Source of the DNA: CALNYZ01 sp942490945
GTDB taxonomy: Bacteria; Pseudomonadota; Gammaproteobacteria; UBA6429; Thiohalophilaceae
Assembly (NCBI GenBank): GCA_942490945.1
Contig: CALNYZ010000018.1
Span: 372,001 to 436,000 of the forward strand
Length of the DNA stretch: 64,000 nt
Direction of reading: 5' to 3'
Part shown: positions 19,101 through 26,261 of the stretch, piece by piece
Position numbering within the stretch: the first letter of the stretch is position 1
Layout of the letters: every line of letters starts with the position of its first letter
The notes under the pieces: generated by a model
What the model was told of the DNA's origin: nothing
What the model saw: only the letters and a program-made list of their open reading frames with translations
The model's database searches: none
Position numbers and translations under genes: made by a program

Positions 19101-20310
19101 GTCTGCAGTGACAGATAATGATATCGGCATGTCGTTTTCGGTACCGACCATTGTCATGACCAATGTTAAAGACTCCGGGGGAACGAATAACCGTTGGGCC
19201 GCGATATTCGGCAACGGTTATAACAGCGTTAACTGTAATGCTGTACTCTATATTGCGTTCATGGATGGCAGTATGTCTGACGGTACCTGGGATGGTGCGG
19301 ACTCAGGCTATTCAGCTATTAATTATTCAACAGCTGATTACGTTAAAATTGATACCAAGAATACCCAGACCTCAGCCTGTAACGGATTATCTGAACCTGC
19401 CCTTGCGGACCTTGATGGTGACGGCGTAGTAGATCGCGCCTACGCAGGTGATATGCATGGTTACATGTGGGCATTTGATTTATGTAACCGCGGTGCCAAA
19501 GCCTGTGATACTTCGGGTGGCTGGAAGGTGGCACACAAGACCGGCAGTTCACCTGCGGCATTGTTTATAGCAAAAGATAGCAATGGCATCAGTCAGCCGA
19601 TATCTACTTTGCCGGGTTTGTCGTTCCATCCCACCGAGTCAACCACGTCAACAACTTCGCCCAACGTGCTGGTTGCGTTTGGTACCGGTAAATATATTGA
19701 AAATGAAGACAAGAATCCTTCGACCGATATCAATTCTTTTTACACGGTTTGGGACAAGTCAGACAAGGGCTTGCTGCGTGCAAAACTGTTGCAAAAAACC
19801 TTAACCGTTTCAGATGACACGCTTTATCGTAAGACAGATATATCTTCTGTAGACTGGAAGACCGAGTATGGCTGGTACGTAGATCTGGAAGCCAAGACCT
19901 CGACCTATGCAGAAGAGCGGGTGATCTTTGCACCGGCAATTCTTGGTAACATTGTGTTCTTTAATACCGCGATACCGGATAGCCAGCTATGTAGTAATGG
20001 CGGTACCGGCTGGATAATGTTCCTGGATCTTGAATCTGGCAGTCCGTCTTCCGCTCCGGTGGTGGATATTGATAAAAACGGTATTGTCGACAGTAATGAT
20101 GTTGCCAAATTCAGTGGTAAAAACGAGAACATCGGTGGTATGAAGGAAGGAACATTTGGTACGGGTGGCGGTATACCGACAGCGCCCTTGCCGATTGATG
20201 ACAAGCTGGTCAATACCAAAATGGGTACCGATGATATTGACGTACGTCAAACCACACTGGGTTTCCAGAAATATGAAAAACGTCTTAACTGGCGCGAGTT
20301 AAGACAGTAG
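16153..20310 (+). CDS. pilY1: Type IV pilus tip adhesin/biogenesis factor PilY1
   Basis: A 1385-residue exported protein. After the signal peptide (to about VFAQ) comes a von Willebrand A-like region with a MIDAS-type DDSGSM motif, a long Thr/Ser-rich middle, and the C-terminal PilY1 beta-propeller beginning near PMVYAAGNDGMFHGFEAATG. The calcium site DLDGDGVVDRAYAGD is intact, and a second Asp-rich loop (DIDKNGIVDSNDV) lies close to the C-terminus. PilY1 sits at the pilus tip, controls extension and retraction through calcium, and mediates adhesion. GGAG is best spaced for the ATG at 16153; the ATG at 16147 is too close to it. A strong terminator follows. Confidence 0.93.
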   Translation: MKYLSVMVKSTATIIAACMLMIPQVFAQGPGTTSTSGTDDIAKVPLFIGTNAKPNVIMGIDDSGSMDGEVLFFSNDGALWYNEINDNFEGSENSNGTAVDGTINFNTNGSANDDWKKYVYLFPNGRSTSVTDDRVYNDGTYDHYAIAPLINYAFARSTYYNKMYYDPTVTYVPWKDADSASYTFANASTTAAQADPVTGSITFDLTSDVVKTASNWTFRFFDGMYVPASTPIGSSCSTTVYASDTKITTATYVDLAICYYPSTYYQVVYGGTYSVDSGTTTYNCPTTSTGGTASHYNTFNTAPSSFVGTGGTDAVTGVTIADVHALAPDGLCLEKVEIKSANAPFVHTKTSAGLTNRTDCADPTSCTYAEEIQNFANWFQYYRKRHLSLRGAAGDAFTGKSGMYADYMKINSISKAVAMNDFDVTTERKTFIDELYAINGNGGGTPNRQALHAIGQQYERTNSGAPVIAECQKNYTLFFTDGFSTTSTSSGVGNADGNDGSPYADSYSNSFADIARYYYENDIRSDLTTGSGKVPVPPECKLTPLDPELDCNTKPHMQTFTLTLNAQGRIFGQSTSTSPLGTAMCGNTSFTGTVSTVSDAFACDPQWEDPNSARDLTQIDDLYHAAVNSRGDMFNASSGADLSKQLSAALNAITAQAGNSASSVAINTNTIATNTAVYVARYDTQRWHGDVIAYPIVSSGGALTVNLAAPLWNAANQMPAPASRTILSFDGTKGVAFNDVSGSITHLSSTMQSDLGTGLSTTDCNLGATPTTACTTLQRLDYIRGDTSKEDKVAFRVRTTKGGSPLGDIIHSSIVYVGKPSSIWPDVAPFPSSTGTTYREFLDNTTYLNRTPMVYAAGNDGMFHGFEAATGKELIAYVPNIIADTSASKGLHWLSDTAYTHTAYVDSTPSFQDAYVYTRTSGGGVSSSRSWRTVMVGGLRGGGQGYYALDLTDPTQFSESNADQTVLWEFSTSNTSYVPSGGGSAVTDNDIGMSFSVPTIVMTNVKDSGGTNNRWAAIFGNGYNSVNCNAVLYIAFMDGSMSDGTWDGADSGYSAINYSTADYVKIDTKNTQTSACNGLSEPALADLDGDGVVDRAYAGDMHGYMWAFDLCNRGAKACDTSGGWKVAHKTGSSPAALFIAKDSNGISQPISTLPGLSFHPTESTTSTTSPNVLVAFGTGKYIENEDKNPSTDINSFYTVWDKSDKGLLRAKLLQKTLTVSDDTLYRKTDISSVDWKTEYGWYVDLEAKTSTYAEERVIFAPAILGNIVFFNTAIPDSQLCSNGGTGWIMFLDLESGSPSSAPVVDIDKNGIVDSNDVAKFSGKNENIGGMKEGTFGTGGGIPTAPLPIDDKLVNTKMGTDDIDVRQTTLGFQKYEKRLNWRELRQ

Positions 20311-20344
20311 TTTAAACACTGTTAAGCAATCAAGCTAAACAAAA

Positions 20345-20376
20345 AGAGACGACCTACGGGTCGTCTCTTTTTTTTT
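20345..20376 (+). terminator. Intrinsic terminator of pilX-pilY1
   Basis: Perfect 10-bp stem AGAGACGACC/GGTCGTCTCT with loop TACG (20345-20368), followed by eight or more T residues. It lies 34 bases after the pilY1 stop codon. Confidence 0.95.
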
Positions 20377-20396
20377 CACGTATGTTTATCACCGGA

Positions 20397-20713
20397 TTAT
20401 TGTGCAAGAAATGCTTGCAGGGAATCCTATTGTTGTTCCCAGAGATACTGGTACTGCTCGACCCAGCCCATGGCCTGTTTAATGGGTTCGGGATTGGCGC
20501 GAAAGCGATGTACACGACTGCGCTTGTGGCGGGTAATGAGCCGAGCCTTTTCCAGAACTTTTAGATGTTTCGATACAGCCGGAAGTGACATGCCAAAGGG
20601 TTCGGCAAGTTCGGTGACTGGGGACTTCACCCTCAGCCAGCCGGGCGAGAATGGCGCGCCGGGTCGGACAAGACACCGAAGATAGCCTCGAGGTGCTGTT
20701 GATCAATGTTCAT
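20397..20713 (-). pseudogene. ArsR-family HTH regulator, broken by two frameshifts and a stop codon
   Basis: The remnant can be read across three frames. MNIDQQHLEAIFGVLSDP starts at 20713; TRRAILARLAEGEVP continues in a second frame; and VTELAEPFGMSLPAVSKHL, the ArsR winged-helix recognition region, continues in a third. The first shift looks like loss of a 5-base unit within a CCGAC repeat and the second like an extra C in a C-run. After YQYLWEQQ there is a TAG where the family usually continues; DSLQAFLAQ then follows in frame to a stop at 20397. The intact gene would have encoded about 108 residues. ArsR proteins of this subtype often sit beside an SRPBCC/AHSA1 gene; none is here. Three lesions in one short gene favour true decay over assembly error. 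Confidence 0.85.
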
Positions 20714-20806
20714 GTAAATTGCTTATATTTAACCAAATGATTAAATATAGTGGCAGAAAGGTAGTCAGGTACCTTCATTGTAAGTCAGCAGGTCATAGTA
20801 GTCGAC

Positions 20807-20844
20807 AGCCTTGTAAATCCTTTATGTTACTGATTTACAAGGCT
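20807..20844. repeat. Inverted repeat, 13-bp perfect arms
   Basis: AGCCTTGTAAATC and GATTTACAAGGCT separated by 12 bases, located just beyond the 3' end of the DUF4382 lipoprotein gene. No T-tract follows on either strand, so it is at best a weak terminator or an mRNA 3' end structure. Confidence 0.6.
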
Positions 20845-20866
20845 GATATCAGATTTTAGAACAGCC

Positions 20867-21805
20867 TCAGGGGCCAGGCGCAGGAAAATCAACGGTACTG
20901 GTTTGTCCTGCGAGCACACTGGTATTAATTGGCGATGCAAACGTAAGGGTATCGTCAGTATCGGCGTGATCTGTTTTTGCATCGCAGGTTAACGCGACAG
21001 TAAAGTTTCCTGCGGGCAGGAAAGCGGCGGTATAAATGTAATCACCATTGGTGGCAGTGATGACACGTGTTGAGCTTACAGGATTATTTTGCGTGACAGG
21101 TAGTGAGCCACTGAAGGGAATGTAAATGTCATCGGGTGTGGCGTTACTGCCGTTAAACACATACACACTGCAACCTGTAATATCGCCGCCCAGCGAGGCT
21201 ACCAGTGTTGGATCCACAGTACCGCTGACACTACCACTGGCAGCGGTTTCGACGATGCGAATGGTCGGGCGCAGTTTATAAATTTGTGAACCATTGTTAG
21301 GCAGGGTGATGGATTTACGCAAATCAAAATCCAGCATCAACGCCAGGGTAGCATCAGCGGGTACCGTGAAACTACGGTTAAGCTGTAAGCCGTTGTTACT
21401 GCAACTTGTGCAGCTCAGCGCATATTGGGCGCCGCCGATCTGGATATAGGATTTGGTAAAATCAATCTCGAGTCGTATCCAGCTATAATTACCCGCGGTA
21501 ACGGTCTGGCTGAAGAAGCCGCTCCATTGTCCGCTTTGAAAAAGAAGTAAATCAATACTTCGGCCCGGTAAACCTGTTACCGGATCGGTGATGGCAATGA
21601 TGGTGTTGCCGTCTGGACCATGTAAGGTCGCCTGGGTAAAGTGCACCACTACGGCTTCGGCATTATCAACCGGCGCATCACTTATACCGACCTCTACAGT
21701 GCCTTGTTTTGCGGACGTATCGTTGCTGCCACCGCCGCAGCCGGATAATGTTAAAAGGAATATTAATATAAAAAAGTTACCAGACAAAAAGTTTTTCATG
21801 TTCAT
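20867..21805 (-). CDS. DUF4382 lipoprotein
   Basis: A 312-residue lipoprotein with lipobox LSGC followed by a Gly-rich linker. The N-terminal half matches the DUF4382 pattern: a GTVEVGISDAPVDNAEAVVV start, a FTQATLHG strand, IDLLLFQSG, and an LRPTIRIVE end at about residue 190. The C-terminal part continues with a beta-rich, carboxypeptidase-regulatory-like segment (GSVSGTVDPTL...FLPAGNFTVALTC). Function is unknown for the family; it is thought to be a surface or periplasmic beta-sandwich. Starts at 21805 and 21799 are both possible behind GCGGGG. It is a single gene with no functional neighbours that explain it. Confidence 0.8.
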   Translation of the reverse strand: MNMKNFLSGNFFILIFLLTLSGCGGGSNDTSAKQGTVEVGISDAPVDNAEAVVVHFTQATLHGPDGNTIIAITDPVTGLPGRSIDLLLFQSGQWSGFFSQTVTAGNYSWIRLEIDFTKSYIQIGGAQYALSCTSCSNNGLQLNRSFTVPADATLALMLDFDLRKSITLPNNGSQIYKLRPTIRIVETAASGSVSGTVDPTLVASLGGDITGCSVYVFNGSNATPDDIYIPFSGSLPVTQNNPVSSTRVITATNGDYIYTAAFLPAGNFTVALTCDAKTDHADTDDTLTFASPINTSVLAGQTSTVDFPAPGP

Positions 21806-21936
21806 ATCCCCGCTTTCGTTTCTTTACTTACATTTACCGGATACACACAAGTAATAACCGGATTGCGCTAGTATGCGCTTTAGTATTTTGTATTCATACC
21901 AGGCATTTCACAAAAATCGGAATCAGGAAAACGTCT

Positions 21937-22686
21937 ATGTACAGCATCGGTATCATTATTATTGGCGATGAATTGTTAGTGGGGCGGCGCACAGACAAAC
22001 ACTTGCAACACGTTATCGAAGTTCTCACGGCGCGGGGATTACAGCTGGCCTGGGTGCATTATGTTGGTGATGATGCCGCGCAGCTGGTGGCGGCATTTCA
22101 GTTTGCGCGTCAGCAGCAAGCAATCTGTTTCAGTTTTGGCGGTATCGGCGCGACACCGGATGATCGAACCCGACAAGCCATTGCCAAGGCGCATAATGTT
22201 AGATTGACACGTCACCCACAGGCAGTTGCCGCAATCGAAAAACAATTTGCAGAAGGTGCCTATCCGCATCGAATTTTGATGGCAGAACTGCCGCAACAGG
22301 CCGAATTAATACCGAACCCGGTGAACAATATCCCCGGATTTTCACTGGGCAGTATTCACTGTTTGCCGGGATTTCCTGAAATGGCCTGGCCAATGCTGGA
22401 TTGGTTGCTTGAGAATTATTATACGAATCTTGAATCGACAGAAATTGTTTATCACAGCGTATTGTTGTTTAACTCGCACGAAAGTGATCTGATTCCACTG
22501 ATGCAGGAGTTTGAAGCAGCCTATCCGGAAATTAAAATATCGAGTTTACCAAGCTTGAAAACCGCAGACAGCGAACAAATCGAACTCGGTGTGACGGGTG
22601 AGGTCACGACGGCAGGAAAAGTTTTCGCTGCATTGTGTGAAGCATTGGATGCAAATAATTTCGCATATAAAAAGAATATCAAATAA
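21937..22686 (+). CDS. Molybdopterin-binding-domain protein (CinA N-terminal/MoaB-like)
   Basis: A 249-residue cytoplasmic protein with a MoCF-type domain: the start IGIIIIGDELLVGRRTDKH, the middle FSFGGIGATPDDRTRQA and PGFPEMAW all match the CinA N-terminal branch. The C-terminal CinA nicotinamide-nucleotide amidase domain is absent, so this is a standalone form as found in many gammaproteobacteria. Proposed activities for such proteins include hydrolysis of damaged nucleotides such as ADP-ribose; molybdopterin binding is not proven by the domain. AGGAAAA precedes the ATG. It converges on the VOC-family gene with 14 bases between stops. Confidence 0.85.
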   Translation: MYSIGIIIIGDELLVGRRTDKHLQHVIEVLTARGLQLAWVHYVGDDAAQLVAAFQFARQQQAICFSFGGIGATPDDRTRQAIAKAHNVRLTRHPQAVAAIEKQFAEGAYPHRILMAELPQQAELIPNPVNNIPGFSLGSIHCLPGFPEMAWPMLDWLLENYYTNLESTEIVYHSVLLFNSHESDLIPLMQEFEAAYPEIKISSLPSLKTADSEQIELGVTGEVTTAGKVFAALCEALDANNFAYKKNIK

Positions 22687-22700
22687 CGAAATAAACGTCG

Positions 22701-23156
22701 TTACAGTTTCAAAGGCTTCACCGGTGCGAGTTGCCATGACTTGTCATTACGCCAGTCAATCGCCGGGTTATCGACATAGAGTTCAATTTCATTGCCATCC
22801 GGATCATGCAAATAAATACTTTGACTGATAGTGTGATCAGACAGCCCGCTAACAGGATAATTCGCCTGCGCCAGTTTTTCGTAGACATTTTTTAATTCTG
22901 CGAGTGAGTCACCCACTTTCCAGCCGATATGGTACAGGCCAATTCTGTTTCCCTGCATTGGCCCAGGCGCTTCACCAACTTCTATTAATAACAATTCATG
23001 GTGAGTCGAGCCGCCGGTCAGCAAGCTTGCACGACCGTTAAATATCTCGCCGCATATTTGTAAACCGACCAGTTCGGTATAAAACCTTGATGAGATTTGC
23101 AGGTCTTTGACATAGAGGACAACGTGGCCCAGCTGTACAGTAGTTTCGTTTGGCAT
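22701..23156 (-). CDS. VOC-superfamily (glyoxalase/extradiol dioxygenase-like) protein
   Basis: A 151-residue protein made of one vicinal-oxygen-chelate unit pair: LGHVVLYVKDLQISSRFYTELVGL at the N-terminus and SIYLHDPDGNEIELYVD at the C-terminus, where the His and Glu are the likely metal ligands. The family includes glyoxalases, dioxygenases and resistance proteins. DPDGNEIELY resembles the catechol-2,3-dioxygenase-like branch, but no aromatic degradation genes are nearby. AGGA lies 9 bases upstream of the ATG. The substrate is unknown. Confidence 0.85.
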   Translation of the reverse strand: MPNETTVQLGHVVLYVKDLQISSRFYTELVGLQICGEIFNGRASLLTGGSTHHELLLIEVGEAPGPMQGNRIGLYHIGWKVGDSLAELKNVYEKLAQANYPVSGLSDHTISQSIYLHDPDGNEIELYVDNPAIDWRNDKSWQLAPVKPLKL

Positions 23157-23450
23157 TCATTTTCATCCTTTTTGTATGAATATAGAGTATGCGCGTAAAA
23201 ATTTTCAGAGTTATTCTACAGTCTGCGATTATGGCGCCGATAATAACAACAGAAGTCGTGAATTTTTTGACGGCCTGTTTGCATGAAATGACAAAAATTG
23301 CACCTTATTAGTGCAGTTTAATAAGCTAAGTAATTGATTTATTTAGGATCCAGATTGGCATCAATTCTGCAAAGAAGAAAATACAATAACAATACCAGAA
23401 CGGGGATGGAGTACAGATAAATTGTAGATGTAGACAGGAGGTGTACCGCG

Positions 23451-24161
23451 ATGAGCACAAAGGTACCAAATGTAATCAGGTCAAGTTACTCGCTGTTTGT
23501 TATTGTGTTATTTGCTTTCACTCAGCTTGCCTATGGCAACGAAAATGAATGCAAGTCACTGCTTCCGGCTGATGCTGCGCCAGCAGGTTCATTGAAAATA
23601 TGTACATCCAGTTTTAACGGGGTATCTGATCAATACAGCTGTCAGGATTACAAAACCGTTGAACACAATTACCGCGTACTCTACAAAAGTGGTTTGATTC
23701 CCAAAGCTATTGTATCTCTGGATAAATCCGGTAATGAAAACTTGATGTGGTCGACTTTTTTTGAAGACAGGCCTGTCCGTTGTCCGTTATTACCACCCGC
23801 TGGTATATCGATTCATGCCAAACACATGGGTGTTGGTGTCTGCTTCGATGATGAAGATAAAAAAGTACCCTGTAGTGTCTACCAACATGCTGTTGCACGC
23901 GATAAGGAAGCCTATCGTTACATGGTGTTTTATTCACCTGACGGCAAAGGTGCACAAATTGTGGATCAGCAATATGCCGGTAATAACAACGATGCTATGG
24001 TTGCCGAAATTGCCTATCAAATTGGTGTGCAACTATTAAATACTGAATGTTGTAGTGAGCGCGCAATTTATTATCTGAAGTATGCATTTACGCTGTTTCC
24101 ACAAACACCGGATTACCGGGCTGCATACAATAGCGCAAAATTACTGGCACAGTCTGAATAA
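23451..24161 (+). CDS. Secreted protein of unknown function
   Basis: A 236-residue protein I do not recognise. It has a Sec signal peptide (about 1-29, ending LAYG) and eight or more cysteines in the mature part (for example ECK, LKICT, YSCQD, VRCP, GVCFDD, VPCS, TECCSE), suggesting disulfide bonds in the periplasm or outside. The C-terminal 50 residues (YQIGVQLLNTECCSERAIYYLKYAFTLFPQTPDY) look like one TPR-type helical hairpin. AGGAGGTG gives strong support for the ATG. A 294-base gap without a gene lies upstream and presumably holds its promoter. The lipoprotein gene 53 bases downstream may be in the same transcript. Confidence 0.7.
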   Translation: MSTKVPNVIRSSYSLFVIVLFAFTQLAYGNENECKSLLPADAAPAGSLKICTSSFNGVSDQYSCQDYKTVEHNYRVLYKSGLIPKAIVSLDKSGNENLMWSTFFEDRPVRCPLLPPAGISIHAKHMGVGVCFDDEDKKVPCSVYQHAVARDKEAYRYMVFYSPDGKGAQIVDQQYAGNNNDAMVAEIAYQIGVQLLNTECCSERAIYYLKYAFTLFPQTPDYRAAYNSAKLLAQSE

Positions 24162-24213
24162 ACAATTTAATATCACTTCTGATAATATAAATAAATATTA
24201 AAAGGAGTCTTGT

Positions 24214-24774
24214 ATGAAGCATATTTTGATCGGCATAGGTGCCGCAATAATACTAACTGCCTGTGGGGGCGGTGGTGGTACAGTTCCGGATGAGCCGGAA
24301 ACCGCAAATGTTCCCATTACCAATCCGAATGATTTAATCGCAATACAAGTAATGATACCTTATTCTGAAAACAGTACTATTCAGAAAAAAATCAAACTTG
24401 AATGTACCGAGCTGCAAACCGACTTGTCGAATTTTATTCGTGACTACAGTGCAGCAAAGGGTATCGGTATTGTACAAAAAGCGAAAGTCTCGCAATCAGA
24501 CAAGGGCAAAGTATTAGTCGTCTCGATCACCAATGCAGAAAGCTCAGGTAATGCCTTTATAGGCCATCGCAAATCTGTCACCGTCAGCGGTTCGTTATAT
24601 GAAAATGGCAAGAGTCTGGGTACGTTTCGTGGCATGCGCGTTTCAGGCGGCGGATTTTTTGCCGGCTTTAAGGGTTCATGCTCAGTTCTGGGTCGTACGG
24701 TCAAGGCGCTGGGTTCAGATATCAGTTTATGGTTAAAGAACCCTGTTGAAGGAGCGATGTTAGGCGATTTATAA
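24214..24774 (+). CDS. Small lipoprotein of unknown function
   Basis: A 186-residue lipoprotein with lipobox LTAC followed by a run of glycines as spacer. The mature domain alternates short strands and helices (LIAIQVMIPYSENSTIQKK, GKVLVVSITNAESS, RKSVTVSGSLYENGKSLGTFRGMR). The part from KGKVLVVSI onwards resembles a domain that appears in small outer-membrane-associated lipoproteins, but I cannot name a family. AAAGGAG lies 6 bases before the ATG. It ends at a bidirectional terminator shared with the convergent PhoX-like gene. Confidence 0.72.
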   Translation: MKHILIGIGAAIILTACGGGGGTVPDEPETANVPITNPNDLIAIQVMIPYSENSTIQKKIKLECTELQTDLSNFIRDYSAAKGIGIVQKAKVSQSDKGKVLVVSITNAESSGNAFIGHRKSVTVSGSLYENGKSLGTFRGMRVSGGGFFAGFKGSCSVLGRTVKALGSDISLWLKNPVEGAMLGDL

Positions 24775-24800
24775 AATAGTATTACCAGGTATTAATGTAA

Positions 24801-24833
24801 AAAAGGGATGGCGTATTGCACGCCATCCCTTTT
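24801..24833. terminator. Bidirectional intrinsic terminator
   Basis: Perfect 14-bp stem AAAAGGGATGGCGT/ACGCCATCCCTTTT with loop ATTGC, between the convergent small-lipoprotein and PhoX-like genes. Confidence 0.9.
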
Positions 24834-24850
24834 GCTATTGTTTAAATGAA

Positions 24851-26161
24851 TTAATCGTGATGTTTGTTTTTGCCCTTGTTGCTTCGTGTAATTGCCCAGG
24901 TTGCATCACCATCATCTACCGCAGAATGTTGCACGTTGACATACAAGGTATTGGCATCGGTCGGACTGAAATAAATACCGGTTCCTTCCGCTGCCGGGTC
25001 TGTCAAAGAGCCGAACAATTTGACGCTACGTGATGCGCCATATTCGTTGGTTTTGGTGCTGGCAACCCAGATATCTGACGGGCTGTTATCTTCAATCACC
25101 ATTAAATTCCCATCCGGTGTTTCTGCCAGGTTATCAACACTGTCAAAGCCGCTTTGATGATTGGCATCACCGGGTTTACCGATTTCAACCGGGACATTGA
25201 CGCCGGGCTTGATAAAGTTGGTGACTTTCATGTTGTTCAGATCAATCGCGATTACGCGTCCTTCATACATTTCACGCCCGGTTTCATCGCGCGGACCTTC
25301 CGTAATGGCGACATAAAGCGTGTTATTGATGATTTCCAAATCTTCCGGACGCTGATAACTCTGTCCACCGAATGTGGTACCGGATTGACGTGCAACACTC
25401 GCATCGATGGGGCCTTCCCAGGTACCTTGACCGGTTCCGTCCGGGCCGGAAATTTTTAATACATACAAGGCACCGGAAGATAAATCTCCATAGTTGTCAG
25501 GCACAAATTTGTACACACCACCGCCGCAGGGTACGACGCCATTGCAACCTTGTGAACGTCCACGGTGTTCATCAACAACGTATACATTGCCGGCGGCATC
25601 CAGATCGATACCTTCGTGCGCCAGTCTGCCCACGTCAGGTCGGTCTACTATGGCGACGGCCTGGGTCAGATCTTTGGGGTCAAGAAACATTTCAAACAGA
25701 CGACCACCTGTGGTTTCTTCTGCAAATAATACGGTACCCCAGGGTGTCCAGCGTATTCCATCCAGTGCAACCCAGCTCGAATCCTGTGCAATTATTTTCG
25801 TTACACCTGTATGCAAATCAACAACGGAGACCGCGCCGCCTTCGGGTTCACCACGCACTTCATGTGTGCGATACATGTAGCGACCGGCATGCGGTCCGGT
25901 TTCATTGACCACATTCATGTCATGCCAGTCATCGCGACCGTTGTCATAAATGTTTAACGCGGTTTCATCTGATACGATTTTTTGTGTAAAACCTTTCGGC
26001 AATTTCCAGGGCGCGGCCGGATCCCACGCAGCGGAATTGGCCGATTCATTGATGGGTTTAAAACTGGAGAAGGAATGATTTTTACTGTCAGCATTGGCGT
26101 GCATGGAAACGATTCCCAGCAATACGGCCGATGTCACGGTGGTTAAAATGCGATGTTTCAT
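24851..26161 (-). CDS. phoX: PhoX-like alkaline phosphatase (DUF839)
   Basis: A 436-residue exported protein of the PhoX/DUF839 family, calcium- and iron-dependent alkaline phosphatases that release phosphate from organic esters. Visible parts include APWKLPKGFTQKIVSDE, RYMYRTHEVRGEPEGGAVS, LFAEETTGGRLFE, RPEDLEIINNTLYVAITEG and GFDSVDNLAETPDGNLMVIED, with many acidic residues suited to calcium. Unlike classical PhoX it carries an ordinary Sec-type signal peptide (ending ANA) without a twin arginine. GAGGA precedes the ATG. A perfect-spaced PhoB box lies 57-85 bases upstream, which supports a phosphate-starvation role. It is monocistronic. Family members with other esterase or lactonase activities exist, so the enzyme assignment is inference. 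Confidence 0.85.
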   Translation of the reverse strand: MKHRILTTVTSAVLLGIVSMHANADSKNHSFSSFKPINESANSAAWDPAAPWKLPKGFTQKIVSDETALNIYDNGRDDWHDMNVVNETGPHAGRYMYRTHEVRGEPEGGAVSVVDLHTGVTKIIAQDSSWVALDGIRWTPWGTVLFAEETTGGRLFEMFLDPKDLTQAVAIVDRPDVGRLAHEGIDLDAAGNVYVVDEHRGRSQGCNGVVPCGGGVYKFVPDNYGDLSSGALYVLKISGPDGTGQGTWEGPIDASVARQSGTTFGGQSYQRPEDLEIINNTLYVAITEGPRDETGREMYEGRVIAIDLNNMKVTNFIKPGVNVPVEIGKPGDANHQSGFDSVDNLAETPDGNLMVIEDNSPSDIWVASTKTNEYGASRSVKLFGSLTDPAAEGTGIYFSPTDANTLYVNVQHSAVDDGDATWAITRSNKGKNKHHD

Positions 26162-26217
26162 GGGTTAAATCCTCTTTGCGTGAATAATTATTGCAAGGAG
26201 GAATATGTCATGGTGGT

Positions 26218-26246
26218 ATGACGGCAAAATGACAGATGAATGACAG
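26218..26246 (-). promoter_or_regulatory. PhoB box (Pho regulon operator)
   Basis: Read toward the PhoX-like gene there are three direct heptamers, CTGTCAT, CTGTCAT and CCGTCAT, each separated by exactly 4 bases (11-bp period). This is the established arrangement of PhoB half-sites. It lies 57-85 bases upstream of the start codon in a 100-base intergenic gap. Confidence 0.88.
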
Positions 26247-26261
26247 TTTAATAAAAGTACA

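Noticed and set aside
25372..25908. 178-codon plus-strand frame opposite the PhoX-like gene.
   Set aside because: Rich in Arg/His as is usual for antisense frames; the PhoX-like frame on the other strand has family motifs throughout.
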